From positions 2,320,501-2,384,500 of the forward strand of contig NZ_CP119967.1 of the NCBI RefSeq assembly GCF_029543085.1: a stretch of DNA of 64,000 nucleotides, in the 5' to 3' direction. This document shows, in pieces, positions 1 to 10,428 of this stretch. Both the position numbers and the translations under genes were made by a program. The notes beneath the pieces were generated by a model. It was given only the letters and a program-made list of their open reading frames with translations, was not told where the DNA came from and did not search any database. How positions within the stretch are numbered: position 1 is the first letter of the stretch; each line of letters opens with the position of its first letter. This DNA is from Pseudomonas sp. A34-9. Lineage in GTDB: Bacteria; Pseudomonadota; Gammaproteobacteria; Pseudomonadales; Pseudomonadaceae.

Positions 1-1
1 T

Positions 2-217
2 GAAGGCGACGAACTGCAACTGGCGACCTGGATTGTCGATTGGGATCAGCGCCTGAAAATGACCCGACATTTCCAGCTCAAGCGCCCCAGCGACAACACC
101 ACGCTGTTGCGCGCGCAAACCACGTTTGTCTGCATCGAACTGTCCACGGGCAAGCCCAAGCGCATGCCGGCCGAGTTTATCGAAGGCTACGGCCCGGCAA
201 TCCTGACTCCAGCCTGA
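2..217 (+). CDS. acyl-CoA thioesterase family protein, C-terminal part
   Basis: An open frame runs in from the left edge and stops at 215-217, leaving the last 71 residues of a protein. The stretch (TWIVDWDQRLKMTRHFQ, then a beta-strand-rich tail ending KPKRMPAEFIEGYGPAI) resembles the second half of a single-domain hot-dog thioesterase of the YbgC/4-hydroxybenzoyl-CoA thioesterase type, which hydrolyses acyl-CoA thioesters in the cytoplasm. The catalytic N-terminal part lies outside the window, so substrate and activity cannot be judged. Family assignment rests on general resemblance only. Confidence 0.6.
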   Translation, partial: EGDELQLATWIVDWDQRLKMTRHFQLKRPSDNTTLLRAQTTFVCIELSTGKPKRMPAEFIEGYGPAILTPA

Positions 218-297
218 CTCGATCCCTACAAGGTTTCTGCGAATTCTTGCGATATCCAGTAAACTGCCGCACGTTTTTCTTCAAGTAGTGTTTCCCC

Positions 298-1257
298 ATG
301 CAAATTGCTCTGGCGCCCATGGAGGGGTTGGTCGACGACATCCTCCGCGACGTGCTGACCCGCGTTGGCGGCATCGACTGGTGCGTGACCGAATTCATCC
401 GGGTCAACGATCAGTTGCTCACGCCGGCCTATTTCCACAAGTTCGGTCCGGAACTGCTCAACGGCGCCCGCACCGCATCCGGTGTGCCATTGCGCGTGCA
501 GTTGCTCGGTTCCGACCCGGTGTGCCTGGCGGAAAACGCGGCGCTGGCCTGTGAGCTCGGTTCTGAGGTCATTGACTTGAACTTCGGCTGCCCGGCCAAG
601 ACCGTTAACAAATCCCGTGGTGGTGCGGTCCTGCTCAAGGAGCCGGAACTGCTCAACCAGATCGTCGAACACGTGCGCCGTGCCGTGCCGGCGCATATTC
701 CCGTCACCGCGAAAATGCGCCTGGGCTTCGACAGCCCGGACGGTTCGCTGGTCTGCGCCACGGCGCTGGCCGAGGGCGGCGCCGAACACATCGTGGTTCA
801 CGCCCGCACCAAAATGGATGGCTACAAACCGCCGGCGCATTGGGAATGGATTCCGCGCGTGCAGGACGTGGTCAAAGTCCCGGTGTTCGCCAACGGTGAT
901 ATCTGGAGCGTGGACGACTGGCGTCGTTGCCGCGAAATCAGTGGTGTGGAAGACATCATGCTCGGTCGTGGTCTGGTGTCGCGCCCGGATCTGGCCAGGC
1001 AAATCGCTGCTGCTCGCGCCGGTGAAGAAGTGGTCGAGATGACCTGGGCCGAGCTGATGCCGCTGATTCAGGACTTCTGGCTGCAAGCCAAAGCGCAGAT
1101 GACCGCGCGCCAATCGCCGGGCCGCTTGAAGCAATGGCTGGCCATGCTGACGCGCAATTATCCCGAGGCGACCGAGCTGTTTACCGTGCTGCGTCGCGAG
1201 ACAGAACCGGATCACGTCTCGCGTTTGCTCGGTCTGCCGGTCTCCGAAGCGGCCTGA
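298..1257 (+). CDS. dusC: tRNA-dihydrouridine(16) synthase DusC
   Basis: This 319-residue flavoprotein reduces a uridine of tRNA to dihydrouridine using FMN and NADPH. It has the Dus TIM barrel, starting with IALAPMEG at the N-terminus. The signature [16 protein letters not shown] holds the catalytic Cys98. The FMN-phosphate region follows (VHARTK, then ANGDI and [12 protein letters not shown]). The length matches DusC rather than the longer DusB. The gene stands alone: its ATG follows the thioesterase end by 80 bp, and the heat-shock promoter of the next gene begins just after its stop. Assignment to the U16-specific subgroup rests on overall resemblance. Confidence 0.9.
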   Translation: MQIALAPMEGLVDDILRDVLTRVGGIDWCVTEFIRVNDQLLTPAYFHKFGPELLNGARTASGVPLRVQLLGSDPVCLAENAALACELGSEVIDLNFGCPAKTVNKSRGGAVLLKEPELLNQIVEHVRRAVPAHIPVTAKMRLGFDSPDGSLVCATALAEGGAEHIVVHARTKMDGYKPPAHWEWIPRVQDVVKVPVFANGDIWSVDDWRRCREISGVEDIMLGRGLVSRPDLARQIAAARAGEEVVEMTWAELMPLIQDFWLQAKAQMTARQSPGRLKQWLAMLTRNYPEATELFTVLRRETEPDHVSRLLGLPVSEAA

Positions 1258-1277
1258 AAAAAATCTGCAAATACGCT

Positions 1278-1306
1278 CTTGAAATCATTTCAGCGGTCCC
1301 TATCTA
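1278..1306 (+). promoter_or_regulatory. sigma-32 (RpoH) promoter of the small heat-shock gene
   Basis: A -35 element CTTGAAA at 1278-1284 is followed after 13 bp by CCCTATCTA at 1298-1306. This is very close to the RpoH consensus (CTTGAA, 13-15 bp, CCCCATNT). It lies about 75 bp before the Hsp20 start codon, so the transcript would carry a leader of about 65 nt that holds the thermometer hairpins. Confidence 0.8.
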
Positions 1307-1313
1307 AGGGTTA

Positions 1314-1370
1314 CGCGATGCCGAATTCGGGTCGCGGAGACAAAAAAACTTGCTGATTTGTTTTCAGGAG
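1314..1370 (+). promoter_or_regulatory. ROSE-like RNA thermometer in the Hsp20 leader
   Basis: The leader folds into two hairpins. The first pairs 1314-1318 (cgcga) with 1332-1336 (tcgcg), with an inner ccg/cgg stem. The second pairs 1350-1356 (ttgctga) with 1364-1370 (tcaggag), loop 1357-1363, and so hides the Shine-Dalgarno AGGAG. G1352 faces G1368 inside the stem: this is the UUGCU anti-SD with a G-G contact that typifies ROSE elements, which melt at heat-shock temperature. ROSE-type control of ibpA is established in other pseudomonads; here it is inferred from sequence. Confidence 0.75.
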
Positions 1371-1379
1371 ATTTGAACC

Positions 1380-1823
1380 ATGAGTACTGCATTTTCCCTC
1401 GCGCCACTGTTCCGTTCTTCGGTTGGTTTCGACCGTTTCAACGACCTGTTCGAAACCGCCCTGCGCAACGAGCCAGGCAGCACCTATCCACCTTACAACG
1501 TGGAAAAGCACGGTGATGACCAATACCGCATCGTCGTAGCGGCAGCCGGTTTCCAGGAAGAAGACCTGGAACTGCAAGTCGAGAAGGGTGTGCTGACCAT
1601 CAGTGGTGGCAAGCGTGATGCCAACGAAGGCGTGACCTTCCTGCACCAGGGCATCGCCCAGCGTGCTTTCAAGCTGTCCTTCCGTCTGGCCGATCACATC
1701 GAGATCAAGGCTGCGGATCTGAAAAACGGTCTGCTGAGCATCGATCTGTTGCGAGTGATCCCGGAAGAAGCGAAAGCCAAACGCATCCCGATCAACGGGG
1801 TGGAGAAGCCGGTTCTGCAATAA
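1380..1823 (+). CDS. ibpA: small heat-shock protein, Hsp20/IbpA family
   Basis: This 147-residue cytoplasmic holdase binds unfolding proteins so that ClpB/DnaK can rescue them. The alpha-crystallin domain spans about residues 38-130 (PPYNVEKHGDDQYRIVVAAAG, ending in NGLLSIDLLR). The C-terminal tail carries the IPI anchor motif used in oligomer assembly. The start follows CAGGAG at 1365-1370. It has its own sigma-32 promoter and thermometer leader upstream and a strong terminator just downstream, so it is a single-gene heat-shock unit. Confidence 0.93.
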   Translation: MSTAFSLAPLFRSSVGFDRFNDLFETALRNEPGSTYPPYNVEKHGDDQYRIVVAAAGFQEEDLELQVEKGVLTISGGKRDANEGVTFLHQGIAQRAFKLSFRLADHIEIKAADLKNGLLSIDLLRVIPEEAKAKRIPINGVEKPVLQ

Positions 1824-1837
1824 GACCGAGCAATGAG

Positions 1838-1862
1838 AAGGGCGCCACTGGCGCCCTTTTTT
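1838..1862 (+). terminator. Rho-independent terminator after ibpA
   Basis: The stem aagggcgcc (1838-1846) pairs with ggcgccctt (1850-1858) across a 3-nt loop and is followed by a T run. It separates the heat-shock gene from the convergent PAS/GGDEF/EAL gene, whose stop codon is 8 bp further on. Confidence 0.9.
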
Positions 1863-1869
1863 GTGCCCG

Positions 1870-4800
1870 TCATTCGAGTAACACTTTTAGATCCTCCAGC
1901 GCTACCGGTCGACTGTGCAGATAACCCTGATACAAGTGACAACCCAAACCTTGCAGGAACGCGAGCTGCTCCGGCGTCTCCACGCCCTCGGCAATCACCT
2001 CCAGCTCCAGACTGCGCGCCATGGCAACAATTGCGCGGATAATCTCCGCGTCGTTCGGGTCGGTCGTTGCATCGCGGATAAACGACTGATCGATTTTCAG
2101 CGTGTCGACCGGCAGACGCTTGAGGTAAGTCAGCGACGAATAACCGGTGCCGAAGTCGTCCATGGCGAAACTCACGCCGAGCTTTTTCAGCCGGCGCATT
2201 TTGCTGATGGTGTCTTCCAGGTTCTGGATGACGATGCCTTCAGTGATTTCCAGTTTCAGCAGCGAGCAGGGCAGGCCGTGGCTGGTCATGCTGTGCTCGA
2301 TGCGTTCGACGAAGTCGTTCTGGCGGAACTGCCGTGGACTGATGTTCACGCACAGGCTGAAATTCAGCGGGTCGACCCGTTTCTGCGCGATCAGTTGTTT
2401 GAAGGCATTGCAGGCTTCGTCGAGGATCCAGGTGCCGACTTCGAGAATCAGGCCGCTGTCCTCCAGCACTTTGATGAACTCGGTAGGGGACTGCGCGCCC
2501 AGTTCCGGGTGATTCCAGCGCACCAGGGCTTCGGCGCCGATGATGCGGTTGTCGCGGGCATCGACCTGCGGCTGAAAGTGCACGTTGAATTCACCACGCG
2601 ACAGCGCCAGGCGCAGGTCGGTCTCCATGCGCAGCCGTTCGCTGGCCGCTTTCTGCATGGTGTTGTGGTACATCTGCGTGGTGTTGCGCCCGGAATCCTT
2701 GGCCCGGTACAGGGCAATGTCGGCGCGTTTGAGCAGGTCGGTCGGCGTTGAGCCGTGATCGGGGATCAGCGCCACGCCGATGCTCGGCGTCACTTGCAGG
2801 CGCTGGCCGTCGAGGAACATCGGTTCCGAGAGTAATTCGCGCAGGGTGTCGGCCAGATTGCGCACTTGTGCGCTGACGTCGTTGCGCGAGCCTTCAAGGC
2901 CACTGAGCAGCACGACAAACTCATCGCCACCGAGGCGCGCGACCGTGTCTTCCATGCGCACGCTGGCTTCGAGCCGCGCGGTGATGATTTTCAGTACCGT
3001 GTCGCCGACCGGATGGCCGAGGGAGTCATTGATGTGCTTGAAGTGATCGAGATCGAGAAACAGCAAGGCACCGCGCAGGTTGTGGCGCTTGAGCAGGGCG
3101 ATCTGCTGGCTCAGGCGATCCATCAGCAAGGCGCGGTTGGGCAGGTTGGTCAGCGGGTCGTGATAGGCGAGGTGACGAATCTGCGCTTCGGCGTTTTTCA
3201 ACAGACTGACGTCGCGCGCGGTCAGCAGCAGGCACGCCGTTTCATTGAGGGTGATGGGTTCCACTGACACTTCCACAGTCAGCAACTCGCCGCGCTTGTT
3301 GCGTCCGAGCATTTCCTGATGGTGCACGCGGCCCTTGATCTGCAGTTCAGCGAGTAACGCCGAGCGCTGTTTTTCCTCGGCCCAAATACCCACCTGATAA
3401 ACGGTTTTGCCCACCACGTCCTCGGCGCGATAGCCGGTCAGACGGCAGAAGCCGTCGTTGACTTCCAGATAACGCCCGGTGTCGCGCTCGGTGATGGTGA
3501 TCGCGTCGGGGCTGGAGTGAAACGCCTTGGCGAATTTTTCTTCACTGGCTTTCAGTGCCGCTTCCGAACGCTGCTGCTGGGTGATGTCCCGCAGGGTGGT
3601 GACGATGCACGGCTGATCGCCGACGCTGATCTGGCGGCTGGAGATTACGCAGGTCAGCGATTGGCCATCCTTGTGCTGAACGATGATCGCGACGTTGCTC
3701 AGGCCCTGTTCGCGAATCACTCGTTCAATGCGTTGCAGGCTTTTTGCCGAGGCGTCCCACAGGCCGATTTCTTCGGCGGTGCGGCCGATGACGTCGGTGG
3801 CGCTCCAGCCGAAAGTCTGGGTAAAGCTGTTATTGATTTCGATGAACTCGCCACTGTCCTGGCGGGTTACGCAGATCGGGTCGGGGCTGACCTGGAACAG
3901 CGTGGCGAATTTCTCTTCCGAGGCCACCAGCCGCTGTTCGCGTTCGACTTGGTCGGTGATGTCGAGCAGCGTGCCGGCCATGCGCAGCGGCGCGCCATTG
4001 TCGTCACGGTAGAGGCGGGCACGGCTTTCCAGATACCGTGAGCTGCCGTCCGGCAGTTGCACGCGATAGGTCAGCTGATAATTGCCCGCCGGGCCTTCGC
4101 GCAGGCTGCGGTAGGCGTCGCGCATGCTGTCGCGTTCCTCACCGGGCACGCCTTCGAAAAACTCTTCGAACGACTCATGAAACGGTTTCGGCTCCAGACC
4201 GTGCAGTTGCGCGGCCCGTGCCGAGCCGTAGAGCATGCCGCTGGGAATGTGCCAGTCCCAGGTGCCGAGCTGCGCCGAGTCCAGCGCCAGATCGAGGCGT
4301 TCCTGGCTGTCCTTCAAGGCGTGTTCGGCGGCTTTGCGTTCGGTGGTGTCGAGGAAGGTGCTGAGCAGATACGGCTGGCCTTCGAGCTCAACTTTCTGCG
4401 CACTGAGAATGCCATCGTGAATCTGCCCGTTACTGGCGCGAAACTGCACCTCCATGCTGATCAATTCGCCCTTGGCCTTGGTCTTCTTGACCAGTTCGCC
4501 GCGTTGCTCCGGATGCACCCACAAGCCCAGTTCCAGCGTGGTACGCCCGATGGCGCTCTGTACCGGCCAGCCAAACAGGCTTTCAAAATATTGATTGGCT
4601 TCGCTGATCAAGCCGTCTTCCTGACGGGTCAGCAAGACCATGTTCGGACACAGGTGAAAAAGTGTCGCGAAACGTTTCTCCGAGCTGCTCAGGGCCTGTT
4701 CGCGTTGGCGCTGGTGGGTGATTTCACGAATCACCCCGATCATTCGGGGGCGGCCGTTTTTATCCGGCAACAAGCTGCCGCTGATCTCCAGCCAGTGCAG

Positions 4801-5148
4801 GCTGCCGTCAGGCCAGCGGATACGGTGGTGCATCGCTTGTTCCAGCGGCGCCCCGGCAATCACCGCGTGGAAGGCGCGAACGGTTTTCGCCCGGTCTTCC
4901 GGCGGCAGCAGGTCGAGGTATTCCAGGTCTTCGGGCAGCGGTTGCCGAGGATCGAAGCCGAACAATGCCTGGGTGCCGCGTGACCAACTGATCTGCCCAC
5001 GCTCGATATCCCAATACCAGGCGCCGAGCCGTGCGCCGTTGAGTGCTGCCAGCAATTGCGGCGCACTCTCCCAGCTCTGCTCGGAATGTCGCGGGTCAAT
5101 CGCCTGAATACGCGGCATCGGCGGAATACGGTCAACAGATTTCGGCAT
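1870..5148 (-). CDS. multi-PAS diguanylate cyclase/phosphodiesterase (GGDEF-EAL)
   Basis: This 1092-residue protein probably senses a signal and adjusts the level of cyclic di-GMP. Five PAS/PAC units can be seen at about residues 30-150, 155-275, 283-405, 410-527 and 535-652, each ending in a DIT/REIT-type PAC boundary. A GGDEF domain follows (intact GGDEF at 740-744, with an RMED inhibitory I-site at 731-734 exactly five residues before it). Last is an EAL domain (EAL at 873-875, later DDFGTGYSS and the EGVET motif). Both catalytic sites look complete, so it may be bifunctional. No membrane segments are visible, so it is probably cytoplasmic. The first ATG and M11 (5118) are both possible starts. 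Confidence 0.92.
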   Translation of the reverse strand: MPKSVDRIPPMPRIQAIDPRHSEQSWESAPQLLAALNGARLGAWYWDIERGQISWSRGTQALFGFDPRQPLPEDLEYLDLLPPEDRAKTVRAFHAVIAGAPLEQAMHHRIRWPDGSLHWLEISGSLLPDKNGRPRMIGVIREITHQRQREQALSSSEKRFATLFHLCPNMVLLTRQEDGLISEANQYFESLFGWPVQSAIGRTTLELGLWVHPEQRGELVKKTKAKGELISMEVQFRASNGQIHDGILSAQKVELEGQPYLLSTFLDTTERKAAEHALKDSQERLDLALDSAQLGTWDWHIPSGMLYGSARAAQLHGLEPKPFHESFEEFFEGVPGEERDSMRDAYRSLREGPAGNYQLTYRVQLPDGSSRYLESRARLYRDDNGAPLRMAGTLLDITDQVEREQRLVASEEKFATLFQVSPDPICVTRQDSGEFIEINNSFTQTFGWSATDVIGRTAEEIGLWDASAKSLQRIERVIREQGLSNVAIIVQHKDGQSLTCVISSRQISVGDQPCIVTTLRDITQQQRSEAALKASEEKFAKAFHSSPDAITITERDTGRYLEVNDGFCRLTGYRAEDVVGKTVYQVGIWAEEKQRSALLAELQIKGRVHHQEMLGRNKRGELLTVEVSVEPITLNETACLLLTARDVSLLKNAEAQIRHLAYHDPLTNLPNRALLMDRLSQQIALLKRHNLRGALLFLDLDHFKHINDSLGHPVGDTVLKIITARLEASVRMEDTVARLGGDEFVVLLSGLEGSRNDVSAQVRNLADTLRELLSEPMFLDGQRLQVTPSIGVALIPDHGSTPTDLLKRADIALYRAKDSGRNTTQMYHNTMQKAASERLRMETDLRLALSRGEFNVHFQPQVDARDNRIIGAEALVRWNHPELGAQSPTEFIKVLEDSGLILEVGTWILDEACNAFKQLIAQKRVDPLNFSLCVNISPRQFRQNDFVERIEHSMTSHGLPCSLLKLEITEGIVIQNLEDTISKMRRLKKLGVSFAMDDFGTGYSSLTYLKRLPVDTLKIDQSFIRDATTDPNDAEIIRAIVAMARSLELEVIAEGVETPEQLAFLQGLGCHLYQGYLHSRPVALEDLKVLLE

Positions 5149-5222
5149 TGTGGACAGGCCTTGAGCTGATGGTGGCGTTAGGCACAGGGGTAGCGGCTCT
5201 ATAGGAGTAGCACAAGTTGGCC

Positions 5223-6107
5223 TTAAGTCCCTGGCAGATCGATTTGTGCATCCAGCAAGGCCATAAACGCTCTTGCCGCATTCGATAGCGTCCGTTCAGT
5301 GTGCAAGATATAGCCTAGCTGGCGACTGAGCTGTATGCCCGGCAATACGATGCTCGCCACCTGTTCGTCGAGCATGGTGCGTGGCAAAACACTCCAGGCC
5401 AGACCGATGGAGACCATCATCTTGATGGTTTCCAGGTAGTTGGTGCTCATGGCGATGTTCGGCGTCAGTCCCTGGGCCTCGAACAAGCGTTGGACAATAT
5501 GGTGGGTAAAGGTGTTGCCGCCGGGGAAAACTGCCGGATGACCGGCAATGTCCGCCAGACTGACGGCACCGTTATTGATCAGCGAATGCTCGGGGGCGAC
5601 CACGAAATCCAGCGGGTCGTCCCACACGGGCGTGGCTTTGACCAGTGCGTGAGGCTCCGGCGCCAGGGTGATGACCGCCAGTTCAGCGCGGCCATGAAGA
5701 ATTTCTTCGTAGGCCACTTCCGAATCGAGGAACTGAATATCCAGCGCCACCTGTGGGTAGCGGCGGGTGAATTCCCTTAATAACGGTGGCAAACGGTGCA
5801 AACCGATGTGGTGACTGGTGGCCAGCGTCAGCCTGCCGCTGACTTCGCCGGTCAGATTGGTCAGGGCACGACGGGTGTCATCCAGTACGTTGAGAATTTG
5901 ATAAGCCCGCGGCAGCAGGGCGCGGCCGGCCTCGGTCAGGCCGACTTCACGACCGAGTCGATCGAACAGGCGCACCTTCAATTGCTGCTCCAGCCCGGCG
6001 ATGCGTTTGCTGATCGCCGGCTGTGTCAGGTGCAAGCGTTCGCCGGCGCCGGAGAAGCTGCCGGTCTCGGCAATCGCGATAAAAGCGTTGAGATTGGCCA
6101 GATCCAT
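5223..6107 (-). CDS. LysR-family transcriptional regulator
   Basis: This 294-residue regulator has the winged helix-turn-helix at residues 1-60 (MDLANLNAFIAIAETGSFSG, then LHLTQPAISKRIAGLE), followed by the periplasmic-binding-like effector domain (LTLATSHHIGLHRLPPLL). It is divergent from leuC, and this neighbourhood suggests that it senses a branched-chain metabolite and controls the leucine genes. That role is inferred from position only. The ATG at 6107 gives the usual LysR N-terminus; an in-frame ATG at 6137 would add ten residues with no family support. Confidence 0.87.
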   Translation of the reverse strand: MDLANLNAFIAIAETGSFSGAGERLHLTQPAISKRIAGLEQQLKVRLFDRLGREVGLTEAGRALLPRAYQILNVLDDTRRALTNLTGEVSGRLTLATSHHIGLHRLPPLLREFTRRYPQVALDIQFLDSEVAYEEILHGRAELAVITLAPEPHALVKATPVWDDPLDFVVAPEHSLINNGAVSLADIAGHPAVFPGGNTFTHHIVQRLFEAQGLTPNIAMSTNYLETIKMMVSIGLAWSVLPRTMLDEQVASIVLPGIQLSRQLGYILHTERTLSNAARAFMALLDAQIDLPGT

Positions 6108-6247
6108 GTTCGTATTCCAGTTGGTTATCCAAAGCATAAAAAATATGAATTTGAGTTATTTAATCTAACCCCATAGGATCGGCCTCACAAGCCAAAGGGT
6201 TATTGAAAAGCCCAGGGCATAGAAACAAGCTGATGAGGAACCGTCTG
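6108..6247. promoter_or_regulatory. divergent LysR/leuC control region
   Basis: This 140-bp AT-rich spacer separates the LysR start from leuC and must carry both promoters. A TGAGTTATTTAA stretch near 6153-6164 lies where a T-N11-A LysR-type operator would be expected, but the dyad is not clean enough to call a site. The leuC ribosome-binding site is the GAGGAA at about 6235-6240. Confidence 0.4.
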
Positions 6248-7666
6248 ATGGCCGGCAAAACGCTCTACGACAAGCTCTGGGATTCGCATTTGGTCAAGCA
6301 GCGCGACGATGGCTCTGCGTTGATCTACATCGATCGTCACATCATCCACGAAGTGACCTCGCCGCAAGCCTTCGAAGGCCTGCGTCTGGCCGGGCGCAAG
6401 CCTTGGCGCATCGATGCCAACATCGCGACCCCGGACCACAACGTACCGACCACGCCAGAGCGCAAGGGCGGCATCGAAGCCATTGCCGATCAGGTTTCGC
6501 GTTTGCAGGTTCAGACCCTCGACGACAACTGCGATGAATACGGCATCGTCGAATTCAAGATGAACGACGTTCGCCAGGGCATTGTCCACGTGATCAGCCC
6601 GGAGCAGGGCGCGACCTTGCCAGGCATGACCGTGGTCTGCGGCGACTCGCACACCTCGACCCACGGCGCGTTCGGCGCTTTGGCTCACGGTATCGGCACT
6701 TCCGAGGTCGAGCATGTGCTCGCCACCCAGTGCCTGGTCGCCAAGAAAATGAAAAACATGCTGGTGCGCGTTGAAGGGCAATTGCCGTTCGGCGTGACCG
6801 CCAAGGACATCGTCCTCGCGGTGATCGGCAAGATCGGCACCGCCGGCGGTAACGGCCACGCCATCGAATTCGCTGGCAGCGCGATCCGCGACTTGTCCGT
6901 CGAAGGCCGCATGACCATCTGCAACATGTCCATCGAGGCCGGCGCCCGCGTTGGCTTGGTCGCAGCGGATCAGAAGACGGTCGACTACGTGAAGGGCCGT
7001 CCATTCGCCCCGAAAGGCGCGGAGTGGGACATGGCCGTCGAAGCCTGGAAAGATCTGGTTTCCGACGCTGATGCCAAATTCGACACCGTGGTTGAACTCG
7101 ACGCCGCACAGATCAAGCCGCAAGTCAGCTGGGGCACTTCGCCCGAGATGGTTCTGGCCGTTGATCAGAACGTGCCGGACCCGGCCAAAGAGATGGATCT
7201 GGTCAAGCGCGACTCGATCGTCCGCGCCCTGAAGTACATGGGTTTGACCGCCAATCAGGCGATCACCGACATTCAGCTGGATCGCGTGTTCATCGGTTCC
7301 TGCACCAACTCGCGGATTGAAGATTTGCGCGCTGCAGCCGTGATTGCCAAGGGCCGCAAAGTTGCCTCGACCATCAAACAGGCGATCGTGGTGCCGGGCT
7401 CGGGTCTGGTCAAGGCGCAAGCCGAAGCCGAAGGCCTCGACAAAATTTTCCTTGAAGCCGGTTTCGAATGGCGTGAGCCGGGCTGCTCGATGTGCCTGGC
7501 GATGAACCCGGACCGTTTGGAGTCCGGCGAGCATTGCGCCTCGACCTCCAACCGTAACTTCGAAGGCCGTCAGGGCGCCGGTGGCCGTACCCACCTCGTC
7601 AGCCCGGCCATGGCGGCAGCGGCAGCGGTGAACGGTCGTTTCATCGACGTTCGTGAATTGATCTAA
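6248..7666 (+). CDS. leuC: 3-isopropylmalate dehydratase large subunit
   Basis: The large subunit of isopropylmalate isomerase, which with LeuD converts 2- to 3-isopropylmalate in leucine biosynthesis. It has 472 residues. The three cysteines that hold the 4Fe-4S cluster are visible: Cys352 in GSCTNSR, and Cys413 and Cys416 in PGCSMC. The aconitase-type motif [13 protein letters not shown] is also present. The start at MAGKTLYDK is preceded by GAGGAA; an upstream in-frame ATG at 6203 would add 15 residues not typical of the family. It is followed by leuD after 11 bp, so the two are co-translated. Confidence 0.96.
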   Translation: MAGKTLYDKLWDSHLVKQRDDGSALIYIDRHIIHEVTSPQAFEGLRLAGRKPWRIDANIATPDHNVPTTPERKGGIEAIADQVSRLQVQTLDDNCDEYGIVEFKMNDVRQGIVHVISPEQGATLPGMTVVCGDSHTSTHGAFGALAHGIGTSEVEHVLATQCLVAKKMKNMLVRVEGQLPFGVTAKDIVLAVIGKIGTAGGNGHAIEFAGSAIRDLSVEGRMTICNMSIEAGARVGLVAADQKTVDYVKGRPFAPKGAEWDMAVEAWKDLVSDADAKFDTVVELDAAQIKPQVSWGTSPEMVLAVDQNVPDPAKEMDLVKRDSIVRALKYMGLTANQAITDIQLDRVFIGSCTNSRIEDLRAAAVIAKGRKVASTIKQAIVVPGSGLVKAQAEAEGLDKIFLEAGFEWREPGCSMCLAMNPDRLESGEHCASTSNRNFEGRQGAGGRTHLVSPAMAAAAAVNGRFIDVRELI

Positions 7667-7677
7667 AGGAGCGCAGC

Positions 7678-8322
7678 ATGAAAGCTTTTACCCAGCACAC
7701 TGGTCTTGTCGCGCCTTTGGATCGTGCCAACGTCGACACCGACCAGATCATTCCGAAGCAGTTCTTGAAGTCGATCAAGCGCACCGGTTTCGGTCCGAAC
7801 CTGTTCGACGAGTGGCGTTACCTCGATGTCGGCCAGCCGTATCAGGACAACTCCAAGCGTCCGCTGAACAAGGACTTCGTCCTCAACGCCGAGCGTTATC
7901 AGGGCGCCAGCGTATTGCTCGCCCGCGAAAACTTCGGTTGCGGCTCCAGCCGTGAACACGCGCCGTGGGCGCTGGAAGAATATGGTTTCCGCAGCATCAT
8001 CGCGCCGAGCTATGCCGACATCTTCTTTAACAACAGCTTCAAGAACGGTTTGCTGCCGATCATCTTGAGCGACGCTGAAGTCGATGAGTTGTTCAAGCAG
8101 GTCGAGGCCGAGCCGGGTTATCAACTGCAGGTCGATCTGCAGGCGCAGACCGTGACCCGCCCGGATGGCAAGGTGTACAGCTTTGAAATCGATGCGTTCC
8201 GCAAGCACTGCTTGTTGAACGGTCTGGACGATATCGGCCTGACCTTGCAGGACGGCGATGCGATTGCCGCGTTTGAGGCCAAGCATCGGGTGAGCCAGCC
8301 GTGGTTGTTCCGCGACGCGTGA
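7678..8322 (+). CDS. leuD: 3-isopropylmalate dehydratase small subunit
   Basis: The small subunit of isopropylmalate isomerase, 214 residues, forming the swivel domain that closes over the LeuC active site. Family features include the opening [21 protein letters not shown] and the substrate-recognition segment [24 protein letters not shown] precedes the ATG. It ends the first leucine pair: a REP-like hairpin and a methyltransferase gene separate it from leuB, which is a common pseudomonad arrangement. Confidence 0.96.
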   Translation: MKAFTQHTGLVAPLDRANVDTDQIIPKQFLKSIKRTGFGPNLFDEWRYLDVGQPYQDNSKRPLNKDFVLNAERYQGASVLLARENFGCGSSREHAPWALEEYGFRSIIAPSYADIFFNNSFKNGLLPIILSDAEVDELFKQVEAEPGYQLQVDLQAQTVTRPDGKVYSFEIDAFRKHCLLNGLDDIGLTLQDGDAIAAFEAKHRVSQPWLFRDA

Positions 8323-8343
8323 TTTGTGTATGGCGAATGACGC

Positions 8344-8410
8344 CATCGCGAGCAGGCTCACTCCTACATTTGAAATGCGTTCCCCTGTAGGAGTGAGCCT
8401 GCTCGCGATG
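8344..8410. repeat. REP-like inverted repeat between leuD and the methyltransferase gene
   Basis: Perfect 25-bp arms at 8344-8368 and 8386-8410 contain the core GCGAGCAGGCTCACTCC and surround a 17-bp spacer that includes gttcccctg. A near copy lies at 11621-11700 and a looser relative at 15721-15816. This is the typical intergenic REP/REPIN class of fluorescent pseudomonads, dispersed by RAYT transposases. Confidence 0.88.
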
Positions 8411-8457
8411 AGGCCCTCAAAAAGCACCACAAGACTCACCCCAAAAAGGAAGTCCCC

Positions 8458-9225
8458 ATGACCAGCACCGCCCAGCACACTCAGGTCGTACAAAAGCAAT
8501 TCGGTGAACAGGCCGCCGCCTACCTGAGCAGCGCCGTTCACGCGCAAGGCACTGAATTCGCACTCCTACAAGCTGAGTTGGCCGGGCAGGGCGAGGCGCG
8601 AGTTCTGGATCTGGGTTGCGGTGCCGGTCACGTCAGTTTCCATGTCGCACCGCTGGTCAAGGAAGTGGTGGCTTATGACCTGTCGCAGCAGATGCTCGAC
8701 GTGGTCGCCGCCGCTGCCGTTGATCGCGGCATGAGCAACATTGCCACAGTCAACGGCGCCGCCGAGCGTCTGCCGTTTGCTGACGGCGAGTTCGACTTTG
8801 TGTTCAGCCGTTATTCGGCGCATCACTGGAGCGATCTCGGTGTGGCCCTGCGTGAAGTGCGCCGGGTGCTGAAACCGGGTGGGGTGGCGGCGTTCGTTGA
8901 CGTGTTGTCACCGGGCAGTCCGTTGTTCGACACTTACCTGCAAAGCGTCGAAGTACTGCGCGACACCAGCCATGTCCGCGATTATTCTGCCGCCGAATGG
9001 CTGCGTCAGGTCAGCGAGGCCGGTTTGCACGTGCGCAGTACCACGCGGCAGCGCCTGCGTCTGGAGTACAGCAGTTGGGTTGAACGCATGCGCACGCCTG
9101 AAGTGTTGCGCGCGGCGATCCGCCAGTTGCAGCAGTCGATGGGCAACGAAGTGCGCGAATATTTTGAGATTGATGCCGATGGCTCGTTCAGTACAGATGT
9201 CATCGTGCTGATGGCCGAGAAATAA
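8458..9225 (+). CDS. class I SAM-dependent methyltransferase
   Basis: This 255-residue enzyme has the SAM-binding motif I VLDLGCGAGHVSFHVA (about residues 44-59) and the motif II/post-I region VVAYDLSQQML. Next come a UbiE/Methyltransf_11-type segment, LPFADGEFDFVFSRYSAHHW, and LREVRRVLKPGG. The fold suits a small-molecule O-, N- or C-methyltransferase; the sequence does not identify the substrate. It lies between leuD and leuB and may share their transcription, but a role in leucine synthesis is not implied by the family. Confidence 0.85.
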   Translation: MTSTAQHTQVVQKQFGEQAAAYLSSAVHAQGTEFALLQAELAGQGEARVLDLGCGAGHVSFHVAPLVKEVVAYDLSQQMLDVVAAAAVDRGMSNIATVNGAAERLPFADGEFDFVFSRYSAHHWSDLGVALREVRRVLKPGGVAAFVDVLSPGSPLFDTYLQSVEVLRDTSHVRDYSAAEWLRQVSEAGLHVRSTTRQRLRLEYSSWVERMRTPEVLRAAIRQLQQSMGNEVREYFEIDADGSFSTDVIVLMAEK

Positions 9226-9279
9226 CAAATTTTCCGGGCGTGCCGGTAAAGGCGCACCGACTGAAGACACGAGGAAAGC

Positions 9280-10362
<1,083 letters not shown>

Positions 10363-10428
10363 TCTCTCGGGCCCGCTGCGAAATTCAATACAAAGCAGCG
10401 GCCCACTTTTCAAGAAGGTGTAGTTGCG

